From an uncultured Acidimicrobiales bacterium (GTDB lineage: Bacteria; Actinomycetota; Acidimicrobiia; Acidimicrobiales; CADCTF01), in NCBI GenBank assembly GCA_902805655.1, contig CADCTF010000027.1, positions 1-32,637 on the forward strand: 32,637 nt of DNA. Direction: 5' to 3'. Under the pieces are notes generated by a model. That model saw only the letters and a program-made list of their open reading frames with translations, was not told where the DNA came from and made no database searches. Positions within the stretch are counted from its first letter, which is position 1. Each line of letters starts with the position of its first letter. Of this stretch, positions 15,652 through 23,753 are shown piece by piece. The position numbers and the translations under genes are program-made.

Positions 15652-18383
15652 GGCGCCGCTCCGACGTGGACTGGAGCGGGCGGCCGGAGGGCCAGCACGG
15701 TGAGCAGCGGTCCGACGAAGACGAACGACATGGCCACCACCACGACGCCGGAGTCGTTGACCAGATAGCCGAGCACGCTTCCGGCCAGTGCTGCGGCCAC
15801 GCCGATCCGAAGCGCAGAGCCGCCGGGCAACAGCTCGCGCACCGCTGCTGTCCTGCGCATGGCCACCAGCAAGGCGCCGGCCAGGCCGAGCACCACGACG
15901 CTGAGCACGGGCGAGTCGGCACCGAAGTTCAATGCCACCCGGCGGGTGATCGTGCTCCACAGCGGGGCCAGGCCCTCGGCCTGTACGTCCACCACCAGGC
16001 GGCCGAGGTGCGTCCGATCGGGGGCCGGACGGGCTGCGTCGACCCCAGCGGCGATGACGAGCGCAACGGCGGTCAGGGCCACCGCTGCGCCGAGCGCCCG
16101 GACCGATACGCGTCGTCCAGCGAGCATCCAGAGCGTCAGACCGAATACCGGAACCATGGTGATGATGCCGCCCACGTCCGATCCCAGGGCGGGCGCACCT
16201 TGCACGAGCAGCACGAAGGCGAAGAGGAAGCCGACCGACACCAGCGCCTCGGCTCCCCTCGGAGCGCGACGGACGTGCAACGCGGCCAGCAGCACGGTGG
16301 CGCAGAGCAGGATGGCGAAGGTGGTGTTGCCGGCTCCCGTGTATCGGCTCGACGTGTGGAGCGCGTAGCCCAGGAGGCTCGATGCCTGTAGGCGGGCGCC
16401 GGTGGACAGGTCCGCGGCGAGGAGGGCGATCGTCGCCGCAAGCAGCCGCGACAACCCCACGAGCGGTCCTCCCCTGGCCCGCGCCGCCAGCAGCGCCGCC
16501 GCGGCGGTGAGGGCGAGCAGCAGTGGGATCCCGGGAGCGCGGACACCGGCCAGCTGCACGCCGCGGAAGACGAAGGTCACCACCGGGTACGCCGCCACCG
16601 CGAGCGCAGCCAGGCCGAGATGACGACGCAGCCGGGGGGCGTATGGCGCTGTAGAACCCTGGCGGCGGAGGACCACCGCCAGCGCGCCCAGCAGGTACAC
16701 GACCACCTGCACCACCACGTACCCGACCAGCAACGGAAGGTAGATCCGCTGCCGGTAGGTGGCGTCCCCGTCCATGGCGGCGAGGGCGCTGACCGAAGCC
16801 GGGCCGGTGAGCACGGCCAGTGGCTGGCCGATCATCTCGCGCGGCACGTCTACGTCGAGCGCGTCGAGGACGGTCGGCGCCACGTCCGTGAGGGTCACCA
16901 GGCCCGTGCGGTGAGTGGAAGCCGAGCTCAGGTAGCCGGCCGGGACGCGGGAACCGGCGGCGACGGTGGGTGTGAGCGCCCGGGGCCCCGGGGCTCCCCC
17001 GGCGGCGGAAGGCGACACCACGGAGACGACCATCAACAGCCCGCCCGCCGGCAGGGCCCGATGCACGTCGGCGAGGATGGCATCGGTACGAGCCAGGGCC
17101 TCGGCTCGAGCCGCCGGCTCGTTTCGTGGATGGCGCTCCAAGTCGCCCGGGTCGACGAGCACCACGTCCGCCGCCGTCATGGCCGCCGTGGCGGCCGCGG
17201 CCAGCTCCTCACGAACGGCGAACGTTCCCGGCAGGCCCCGTTCCTCCCGAAGGCCCGGGCCGGTGGCGACGGAGTCAACGTGCCCTCGGCTGTCGGCCAG
17301 AGCCACTGCCGCCGATGCTTCACCGACCACGGCAGTGCGAAGGCCGGCGCGTTGAAGGGCATCGCCCAGCGCCGAGGCTCTGTGGCCCGTGTCCTTGCCC
17401 TCCGACACCCGCACGCCGGCGCCGAGGGTGGCGTAGCCCTGGGAGGAGGCTGGCCCGCGCGCGGCGTCGTCGAGGCTGCCCTGCCCGGTGCGCACGTTCG
17501 TCGCCGCCACCGCCCCCGTGGCCACGATCTCGGAGAGCACCGGCATCGATCCGGCACGCAGCTCGTCCCACGACAGGCCCGGCACGCCGAACAGCACCAC
17601 CTTCGTCACGCCCGGCGGAAGGGGCACCACTGCGGCATCGCTCGTCGAACCCCCGAGCAGCGCGGCGGCGCACGCGATGACGAAGAGGAGCGCCATGAGG
17701 CTCACGCGGAGCCCGCGGCTGGTGAGGCGCGGCCACAGTGCTCGGCAGATGTCCACCCCCTGGCCGGCACGGTGGCGGAAGCCCGCCAGCCGCCGTCCGG
17801 TGTGCCGGTGCTCCATGGCGACGTCGATCTCCAGCAGCCGCGCTCCGGAGCGCACCGCGTCGATCGTCATGGCGACTTCGAGACCGAACCGGTCAGCGAG
17901 CCGAAGGCTCCTCAGGAGGTCCCCGCGCACAGCCCGCTGACCGGAGAGCGGCGCCCGGCTCTGCATGCCGCACCCGCGGGCGATGCCTCGTCGGGCCAGC
18001 TCCCGCACTGTTCCGAAGCCACCCCGCCCACCAGCGGACGGGAGCACGCCGATGGTGAGATCCGCCTCACCGGCCAGCACCGGCGCCAGCAGGGCCCGAA
18101 CGAGGGCCGAGGTGCCGCGCACGTCGGCATCCACGAGCAGGTACACCGCCGCGTCGGGGGCCGCCCCGATCCCTGCCGCAACGGCGCCGCCCTTGCCCAC
18201 GTTGCGCTCGAGGCGCACGACGCTCGCGCCGTGCCGAGCGGCCAGCGCCGCGGTCCCGTCTCGAGAGCCGTCGTCGATCACCACCACCGTGTCGACCTCG
18301 GGGAGGGCGCGCAGAGCCGCCACCGTCTCTCCCACCGAGTCGGCGCGGTCCTTGGCCGGGACCAGCGCCACGATTCGGCTCAC
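15648..18383 (-). CDS. GT2 glycosyltransferase / alkaline-phosphatase-like / polytopic membrane fusion protein
   Basis: A 911-residue protein in three parts. Residues 1-220 are a GT-A glycosyltransferase family 2 domain, with VPAKDRADSVGETVAAL, DDGSRDGT (37-44) and D85-A-D87 as the DxD motif. A membrane helix follows at about 224-246. Residues 258-525 look like an alkaline-phosphatase-superfamily ectodomain, best seen at GYATLGAGVRV and at LTDVAPTVLDALDVDVPREMIGQPL; several expected metal-ligand motifs are missing. Residues 548-905 hold about ten membrane segments. GTG at 18383 overlaps the steB stop (GTGA), and its own stop overlaps the MraY-like gene (ATGA). The likely role is transfer of a sugar to or from a lipid carrier during envelope synthesis; this is inference. 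Confidence 0.75.
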   Translation of the reverse strand: MSRIVALVPAKDRADSVGETVAALRALPEVDTVVVIDDGSRDGTAALAARHGASVVRLERNVGKGGAVAAGIGAAPDAAVYLLVDADVRGTSALVRALLAPVLAGEADLTIGVLPSAGGRGGFGTVRELARRGIARGCGMQSRAPLSGQRAVRGDLLRSLRLADRFGLEVAMTIDAVRSGARLLEIDVAMEHRHTGRRLAGFRHRAGQGVDICRALWPRLTSRGLRVSLMALLFVIACAAALLGGSTSDAAVVPLPPGVTKVVLFGVPGLSWDELRAGSMPVLSEIVATGAVAATNVRTGQGSLDDAARGPASSQGYATLGAGVRVSEGKDTGHRASALGDALQRAGLRTAVVGEASAAVALADSRGHVDSVATGPGLREERGLPGTFAVREELAAAATAAMTAADVVLVDPGDLERHPRNEPAARAEALARTDAILADVHRALPAGGLLMVVSVVSPSAAGGAPGPRALTPTVAAGSRVPAGYLSSASTHRTGLVTLTDVAPTVLDALDVDVPREMIGQPLAVLTGPASVSALAAMDGDATYRQRIYLPLLVGYVVVQVVVYLLGALAVVLRRQGSTAPYAPRLRRHLGLAALAVAAYPVVTFVFRGVQLAGVRAPGIPLLLALTAAAALLAARARGGPLVGLSRLLAATIALLAADLSTGARLQASSLLGYALHTSSRYTGAGNTTFAILLCATVLLAALHVRRAPRGAEALVSVGFLFAFVLLVQGAPALGSDVGGIITMVPVFGLTLWMLAGRRVSVRALGAAVALTAVALVIAAGVDAARPAPDRTHLGRLVVDVQAEGLAPLWSTITRRVALNFGADSPVLSVVVLGLAGALLVAMRRTAAVRELLPGGSALRIGVAAALAGSVLGYLVNDSGVVVVAMSFVFVGPLLTVLALRPPAPVHVGAAP

Positions 18384-19309
18384 GGAGTGGGAAGGACCCC
18401 GTCTGAGCCTGGGCCGAGACCGGGATGACTGGGCCGTCCCGACCCGAGCCGGGGCAGCAGGAGGATGGCGGCCGTGCGGCCGCGGTAGTCGCTCAGGTCG
18501 TCCACCGTCGAGACCTTCGCCCGCAGGCCGCTGTCGGCGCGCACGAGACCCACGAAGCTCTCGGGCGCCGGTACGGCCGCATTGGGGTCTGGCTTGCGGA
18601 GCTCGGTCTGGCCTACCAGCACCGGCGCGCCCGCCTCGGCCAGGTTCTGCACCAGGGGCAGCACCACGACGTTCGGCTCGAGGTCGGCGTTCGGGCCGGA
18701 GACGACGACGTAGCGCACGGCGCCGAAGCTCACGTCGGTCAGTGTGGCTCCGCCCGGGCCCGGCTCGAAGTCGAGGAAGGCCCGGCCCTCCAGGGCGGTG
18801 AGCAACGCCCGGCCCTCCCCCGAGGCGAGCACGCCCGACAGCCTGGAGGTGGCGCGGTCGCGCAACGCCTCCGGCCGCTCGTCCGACGCGCCGCCGATGC
18901 CGGCCGCCAGGTCAGCGGTCTGGCCGCCCGTCTCCAGGCGCCACTTCGGGGTCAGCCACAACGTCCCCTGCACGGTGGCCCCGGCGGCCACCGCTGCCTC
19001 CTGCAAGGCGGTCAGCGGCTCCTCGTCGATGCCTTTCACGGCTACGAAGAACAGCCTCATGCTCACCAGCCGAGTAGGGATGAGCCGATCGTCCGCCTGC
19101 TCGGCGAACTGTCCCCAGAGCTCCACGTCGCGCCGCAGCTCGTCGTTGCGCTCGTTGGTCTCCACCCGGCGGGTCTCGGCCCGGTTGAGCTGGTCCTCCA
19201 AGAGGTCGATCGTCGCCCGGTCGACGACGGCCGCCCCGATCGCGATGCCACCGGCGAGGGCGAGGAAGACGGCGACCAGGGAGACGAGATGGAACCGGAA
19301 GTTGATCAC
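18380..19309 (-). CDS. steB: SteB / MctB-like membrane protein (DUF3186, copper transporter family)
   Basis: A 309-residue protein with one N-terminal membrane helix (about residues 6-30), a coiled coil (about 33-65, LEDQLNRAETRRVETNERND) and an extracytoplasmic domain. The family includes M. tuberculosis Rv1698 (MctB, described as a copper transport protein) and Corynebacterium SteB, which pairs with SteA at the division site. Next to a clear steA, the SteB role is more likely here than copper transport. It sits 7 nt after steA and overlaps the fusion gene by GTGA. The C-terminal tail is glycine- and proline-rich. Confidence 0.85.
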   Translation of the reverse strand: MINFRFHLVSLVAVFLALAGGIAIGAAVVDRATIDLLEDQLNRAETRRVETNERNDELRRDVELWGQFAEQADDRLIPTRLVSMRLFFVAVKGIDEEPLTALQEAAVAAGATVQGTLWLTPKWRLETGGQTADLAAGIGGASDERPEALRDRATSRLSGVLASGEGRALLTALEGRAFLDFEPGPGGATLTDVSFGAVRYVVVSGPNADLEPNVVVLPLVQNLAEAGAPVLVGQTELRKPDPNAAVPAPESFVGLVRADSGLRAKVSTVDDLSDYRGRTAAILLLPRLGSGRPSHPGLGPGSDGVLPTP

Positions 19310-19316
19310 ACCGCCC

Positions 19317-20498
19317 TCACCGGAACGCCGAATCCCACAGGTCGCGCACGATGAACCACAGGCCTTCCCGGAAGACCGGCGGGGTGACGAAGACTGCGAT
19401 CACGACGAAGAACGCGGCCACGGCCAGAAGGAACACGGTCATGTCCGACCGGCGGATGCGGCCGTGGTAGAGCCGGCTCACGCCCTTCGCATCCACGAGC
19501 AGCGGCCCCACCCGCAGCCGGGTCAGGAACGTGGAGGCCATGCCCGCCCGGCCCTTGTCGAGGAACTCGACCATGGACGCATGCGTGCCCACGGCCACGA
19601 TGAGCGCCGCGCCCTTCTCGTAGGCCAGCAACATGGCGATGTCCTCGCTCGTGCCCCCCGCCTCGAACACCTCGAAGGCCAGGCCCAGCCGCTGCAACCG
19701 GGCGGCGCCGGGTGCCTCGCCACCCGGGTACCCGTGCACGATCAGCTCTGCGCCGCTGTGGAGGGCGGAGGATGACACCGAGTCGAAGTCACCGATGACG
19801 ACGTCCGGGCGGTGCCCGGCGTCGAGCAGGGCATCGGCGCCGCCGTCGACGCCGATCAGCACCGGGCGCATCTCGCGCACGTAGCCGCGCAGCGCGGCGA
19901 GATCCTCCTTGTAGTCGTGGCCCCGTACCACGATCAGCACGTGCCGCCCCGACACGTCGGTGCGGACCTTCGGCAGCTGCTCGGCATCGAGGAAGAACCC
20001 GCGCTCGCGCCGCATGAACTCGAGGGTGTTCTCCGCGAAGCGCTCGAGCTCGTCCCCCATGGCCGACTTGGCCGCCTCGTACGCCGCCTCGAGGGACTGC
20101 AGCGTCTGGCGCGAGCCCGATCCCAGCAGCACCGGGCCGGCGAACACGTCGTCGCCCTCCATCCCGAGCACCTGCCCTTCGGTGACCGCGTCGAGCAGCT
20201 CTCGCCCGACACCGTCGACCAGCGGGATGCCGGCGGCGGCGATGAGGAGCGGGCCGACGTTCGGATAGCGCCCGGAGATCGACCTCGACGCGTTGATGAC
20301 GCCTGCGACTCGGCACTCGATGAGGCCTTCGGCGGCCACACGATCGAGGTCCTCGTGATCGATGACGGCGATGTCGCCCGGCTGCAGGCGCTTCACGAGG
20401 TCCTTGGTGCGACGGTCGACACGCGCCACGCCGGTGGTGAACTCGGCACGAGCCCCGCCGTAGGCCGGGTGGCTGACGCGCCGTCGGACCGCCATCAC
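19317..20498 (-). CDS. steA: Cytokinetic ring protein SteA (thiamine pyrophosphokinase-like fold)
   Basis: A 393-residue homologue of M. tuberculosis Rv1697 and Corynebacterium SteA, which localises to the division septum and works with SteB to control cell-wall hydrolysis during separation. The core resembles thiamine pyrophosphokinase: GVDGGADALLDAG, GDFDSVS (236-242) and GGTSEDIAM (281-289). A single C-terminal membrane helix (about 354-372) leaves a short outward tail, which suits contact with SteB. The start overlaps the recN stop as GTGA; an ATG one codon inside is also possible. The kinase activity is not established for this family. Confidence 0.92.
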   Translation of the reverse strand: MMAVRRRVSHPAYGGARAEFTTGVARVDRRTKDLVKRLQPGDIAVIDHEDLDRVAAEGLIECRVAGVINASRSISGRYPNVGPLLIAAAGIPLVDGVGRELLDAVTEGQVLGMEGDDVFAGPVLLGSGSRQTLQSLEAAYEAAKSAMGDELERFAENTLEFMRRERGFFLDAEQLPKVRTDVSGRHVLIVVRGHDYKEDLAALRGYVREMRPVLIGVDGGADALLDAGHRPDVVIGDFDSVSSSALHSGAELIVHGYPGGEAPGAARLQRLGLAFEVFEAGGTSEDIAMLLAYEKGAALIVAVGTHASMVEFLDKGRAGMASTFLTRLRVGPLLVDAKGVSRLYHGRIRRSDMTVFLLAVAAFFVVIAVFVTPPVFREGLWFIVRDLWDSAFR

Positions 20499-22087
20499 CG
20501 CCCCCGCTCCCGGGCGGCCGACGCCAGCAGCTCCTCGGCGTGGCCTCGAGCGGTCTTGCTCTCGGGCTGGCCGGACATCATGCGAGAGAGCTCGACCACC
20601 CGACCGGCGTCGTCGAGCACCGTGACCGTGGCCACGGTGCGCCCTGCGTGCTCATCCTTGGCCACCCGCACCTGGGCGTCCGCGAACGCAGCCACCTGCG
20701 GAAGGTGGGTGACCACCAACACCTGGCGATTCGCGGCCAGCTCGGCCAGGGCCCGGCCCACTGCCAGCGCCGCCTCACCACCCACGCCGGCATCGACCTC
20801 GTCGAACACGAGGGTCCCGGGGGACTCGGACAGCACGAGGCGAGCGGCGAGCATGGTCCGCGCCAGCTCGCCCCCTGAAGCGATCTTGGTCAGCGGCAAC
20901 AGGGGTTCGCCAGGGTTCGCCGCGAACAGGAAGGTGACGTCATCACCGGGGTCGGCTTCGCCCACGTGCACGGCGAGGCGGGCACGGGGCAGCGCCAGCT
21001 GACGGAGGTTCACCTCGACGGCATCGGCGAGCGCCGCAGCCGCCTTGCGTCGGGTGCGACCGAGCACCGCAGCAGCCTTGGCCACCGACGCCACCGCCAC
21101 GGCCCGGTCCTGCTCCAGCGCCGCCACCCGCACCTCGTGCGATTCGAGCTCGTCGAGCCGCCGGGCGGTCTCCTCGGCGAAGGCCAGCACGTCAGACAGC
21201 GACTCGCCGTACTTGCGCCGGAGGTCACGCAGCTGTTGGCGCCGAGCACGGACCCGCGCCAGTCGCTCGGGATCGTCCTCGAAGGACTCGGCTGCACTGC
21301 GGAGATCGACGCCCACATCGGCCAGCTCGGCTTGGAGGTCACGAAGCCGGTCGGCCAGCTCCCGCAACGGCTCATGGCCCGCCAGCGCGCCGACCGCCGT
21401 GCCGAGCGCGTCGATGGCGCCGGAGTCCTCCACCACGGCCTCCAAAGCCGCGGCCGCCGCGTCGCGGTGGCCCGCAGCACCGCTCAGCCGGTCCTCCTCG
21501 AGCTCGAGCGCCTCTTCCTCGGCCGGGGCTTCGATGGCCGCCCCCTCGATCTCTGTCAGCTGGAACCGCAGCAGGTCGGCCTCTCTCGCCCTCGACCGGG
21601 CGTCGCCTCCCAACGCGTCCAGCGCGGTGTCGATCTCGCGCACGGCCGCCCGCGCCGCCGCCAGCTCCCCAGGGTCCGAGTGGGCGAAGGTGTCGAGCGC
21701 AGATCGCTGCGTCGACGCGGCCAGCAGGGACTGGTGCGCGTGCTGCCCGTGCAGGTCGACGAGCCCGGCGCCCGCCTCGGCCAACGCGGCGATCGAAGCC
21801 ATGCGGCCGTCGACGTACCCGCGCGATCGCCCCCCGCCGGCAGGGACCGCCCGGGCCAGCACCACCTCGTGACCTTCGTCGAGGAAGCGACCCTCCACCA
21901 GCGCCTCGTCGGCGCCCGGCCGCACGAGGACTGGATCCGCCCGTCCCCCGACCAACAGCTCGATCGCTTCCACCAGCAGCGTCTTGCCGGCGCCCGTCTC
22001 CCCCGTCAACGCGGTCATGCCGGGCCCCAGGACGAGCCGAAGGTCGGCGATGACGCCGAGGTCCCGGACATGGAGCTCGGCCAGCAT
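20495..22087 (-). CDS. recN: DNA repair ATPase RecN
   Basis: SMC-like ATPase for double-strand break repair. The Walker A motif GETGAGKT is at residues 29-36, the ABC signature is KIASGGELARTM, and Walker B is GTLVFDEVDAGVGG. The middle of the protein is a long coiled-coil region rich in Ala, Glu and Arg. It has 530 residues, close to the usual 550. ATG at 22087 shares one base with the nadK stop (TGATG); a longer reading would start inside nadK and add no recognisable domain. It lies between nadK and steA as in M. tuberculosis. Confidence 0.96.
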   Translation of the reverse strand: MLAELHVRDLGVIADLRLVLGPGMTALTGETGAGKTLLVEAIELLVGGRADPVLVRPGADEALVEGRFLDEGHEVVLARAVPAGGGRSRGYVDGRMASIAALAEAGAGLVDLHGQHAHQSLLAASTQRSALDTFAHSDPGELAAARAAVREIDTALDALGGDARSRAREADLLRFQLTEIEGAAIEAPAEEEALELEEDRLSGAAGHRDAAAAALEAVVEDSGAIDALGTAVGALAGHEPLRELADRLRDLQAELADVGVDLRSAAESFEDDPERLARVRARRQQLRDLRRKYGESLSDVLAFAEETARRLDELESHEVRVAALEQDRAVAVASVAKAAAVLGRTRRKAAAALADAVEVNLRQLALPRARLAVHVGEADPGDDVTFLFAANPGEPLLPLTKIASGGELARTMLAARLVLSESPGTLVFDEVDAGVGGEAALAVGRALAELAANRQVLVVTHLPQVAAFADAQVRVAKDEHAGRTVATVTVLDDAGRVVELSRMMSGQPESKTARGHAEELLASAARERGR

Positions 22088-22947
22088 CAGCGGTCCTGCA
22101 ACCCGAACTTCGATTTCAGGATCCGGTGGAAGTCCCTCCCACCGAAGGTGACCAGCCGGGCGGCGTGGCGTCCCTTGCGGCACGTCACCACGTCGCCCGC
22201 GCTCACTTCGCACACCGTCCGGCCGTCCACGAGCAGGATCGCCGCCCGCTCGTCCAGCACCTCGATGCGGATGTGCTGGGACTTGTCGACCACGAGGCTG
22301 AAGTCGAACAGCTGGTGGGGCGCCACAGGAGTCATCACCATCGCCTCGAGCGTCGGCGAGAGGATGGGCCCGCGCACGGAGAGGTTGTACGCGGTCGAGC
22401 CCGTCGGGGTGGCGACGATGATGCCGTCGGCGGCATAGGTCGTGAAGGGCTGACCTCCGACCTCCACCGACATGTGCACCGTGTGGCCGGGCTGCGCCTT
22501 CTCGAGCCAGGCCTCGTTCACGGCTGTGAGACGGTCGAAGCGCTGCCCTGTCGAGGCGACGTCCGCGGTGACCTCGATCGTCATCCGCTCCTCGATCTCG
22601 TAGTCGCCGGCGAAGAAGCGCTCGAGGGCACTCGTCAGCTCGGCGGGCTCGCAGGTCGTGAGGTAGCCGAGATGACCCACGTTGAGACCGAGCACGGGCA
22701 CCCCGTACGGCACGACCAGGTCGATGGCCCGGAGCATGGTGCCGTCACCGCCGAGGCTGAGCATCAGCTCGAGGCCCTCACCCAGGCCCTCGTCCGGGAC
22801 GCCCGATGCCACCAGCCCCGTGAGCTTGGCGTCGTCCGACGGGAGCCGCACCTCGTGGCCGCGCTCGGCCAACCAGACCGCTGCCTCGAGCGCCAGGTTC
22901 CACGCCTCCTCCCGGGCGCGGTGGACGACGATGCCGACGGAGGCCAT
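22087..22947 (-). CDS. nadK: NAD kinase
   Basis: Phosphorylates NAD to NADP. The GGDGT motif is at residues 66-70 (LMLSLGGDGTMLRA), followed by LGLNVGHLGYL, the NE pair in LTAVNEAWLEK, and the glycine-rich ADGIIVATPTGSTAYNLS loop. At 286 residues it has the usual bacterial size. ATG at 22947 overlaps the tlyA stop as TGATG, and its own stop overlaps recN in the same way. The frame stays open upstream over tlyA, but the conserved GIVVHR strand begins right after this ATG. Confidence 0.97.
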   Translation of the reverse strand: MASVGIVVHRAREEAWNLALEAAVWLAERGHEVRLPSDDAKLTGLVASGVPDEGLGEGLELMLSLGGDGTMLRAIDLVVPYGVPVLGLNVGHLGYLTTCEPAELTSALERFFAGDYEIEERMTIEVTADVASTGQRFDRLTAVNEAWLEKAQPGHTVHMSVEVGGQPFTTYAADGIIVATPTGSTAYNLSVRGPILSPTLEAMVMTPVAPHQLFDFSLVVDKSQHIRIEVLDERAAILLVDGRTVCEVSAGDVVTCRKGRHAARLVTFGGRDFHRILKSKFGLQDR

Positions 22948-23753
22948 CAGCCTCCGTCCGCCGCCGGAGCGGCCTCGGCCACCACGGCGTCCAGCGCGGC
23001 GTCGTCCAGCGACGGCCCGTCGCGATGCGCGACGGCGTGGGCCAGGAACTCGACGTTGCCCTCGGCCCCTGTCAGTGGCGACACCATGATGTCCATCATG
23101 GTGGCTCCTTGGTCGACGATGGCGGTACGCACGCCTTCGAGGGCGCGACGCCACACCTGCGGGTCCCGGATCACCCCCCTTCCCTTCGATGCCTCGGCCC
23201 GGGGCGCCTCGAACTGCGGCTTCACCAGGGCGACGACGTCGGCTCCGGGCTGAGCCAGGCGGCCGAAGAGCGCCTCGGCAACCGTGCGGAGCGAGATGAA
23301 GGAGAGATCCGCAACGATCAGCTCGTACGGGCCGCCTTCGAAGTCCCGGATGTGCACCCGTTCGAACACCGACACACGGGGGTCGCGCCGAAGCTTCTCG
23401 TGCAGCTGACCGTGACCCACGTCGACGGACGTCACCGAAGCGGCACCTCGCTGGAGCAGGCAGTCCGTGAACCCGCCCGTGGACGCACCTGCATCCAGGG
23501 CGCTACGCCCCTCGACCCGGACCGGGAAGCGCTCGAGCGCGCCGTCGAGCTTCTGCCCGCCCCGGCTCACGAACGGCGGTGGGGGACCGAGGACGACGAT
23601 CGGCTCCGCCGCCGCCACCTGCCGCGAGGCCTTGGTGGCCGGTGCACCGCCGACGAGCACCAAGCCCGCCGCGATTCGCTCCTGAGCCTGTTGCTGGTCG
23701 GCAGCGAGGCCGCGGGCGACGAGCTCGGCGTCCAGGCGCCGGCGCGCCGTCAG
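22947..23753 (-). CDS. tlyA: 16S/23S rRNA 2'-O-ribose cytidine methyltransferase TlyA, CTG start
   Basis: Methylates the 2'-OH of cytidines in 16S and 23S rRNA in mycobacteria; loss there confers capreomycin resistance. An N-terminal S4 domain (RRRLDAELVARGLAADQQQA, near residues 4-23) leads via FVSRGGQKL into an FtsJ-like SAM domain with LDAGASTGGFTD (86-97) and VKPQFE (K178). The first in-frame ATG, GTG or TTG is a TTG at 23663, which would delete the whole S4 domain. The CTG at 23753 overlaps the upstream stop codon as CTGA and restores a protein of 268 residues, the length of known TlyA. I therefore annotate CTG as the start. It is second in the long operon. Confidence 0.9.
   Translation of the reverse strand: MTARRRLDAELVARGLAADQQQAQERIAAGLVLVGGAPATKASRQVAAAEPIVVLGPPPPFVSRGGQKLDGALERFPVRVEGRSALDAGASTGGFTDCLLQRGAASVTSVDVGHGQLHEKLRRDPRVSVFERVHIRDFEGGPYELIVADLSFISLRTVAEALFGRLAQPGADVVALVKPQFEAPRAEASKGRGVIRDPQVWRRALEGVRTAIVDQGATMMDIMVSPLTGAEGNVEFLAHAVAHRDGPSLDDAALDAVVAEAAPAADGG
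23082..23103. repeat. 22-bp inverted repeat inside tlyA
   Basis: CACCATGATG and CATCATGGTG, two perfect 10-bp arms around TC. It lies in the coding sequence and encodes TMMDIMV, so codon use may explain it. Confidence 0.5.

Noticed and set aside
16620-18428. Long open frame antisense to the glycosyltransferase fusion
   Set aside because: No domain is visible, the composition is shadow-like, and the opposite strand has clear GT2 motifs and coupled junctions.
18380-19309. Copper transporter as the primary role of the SteB/MctB-like protein
   Set aside because: No metal-binding Cys/Met/His cluster is evident and the direct link to steA favours a division role, although the family name remains copper transporter.
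23082-23103. 22-bp inverted repeat in tlyA as a regulatory element
   Set aside because: It is deep in the coding region, encodes Met/Asp/Ile codons that naturally give ATG/CAT symmetry, and arms of 10 bp can arise by chance in a window of this size. It is listed as a repeat only.
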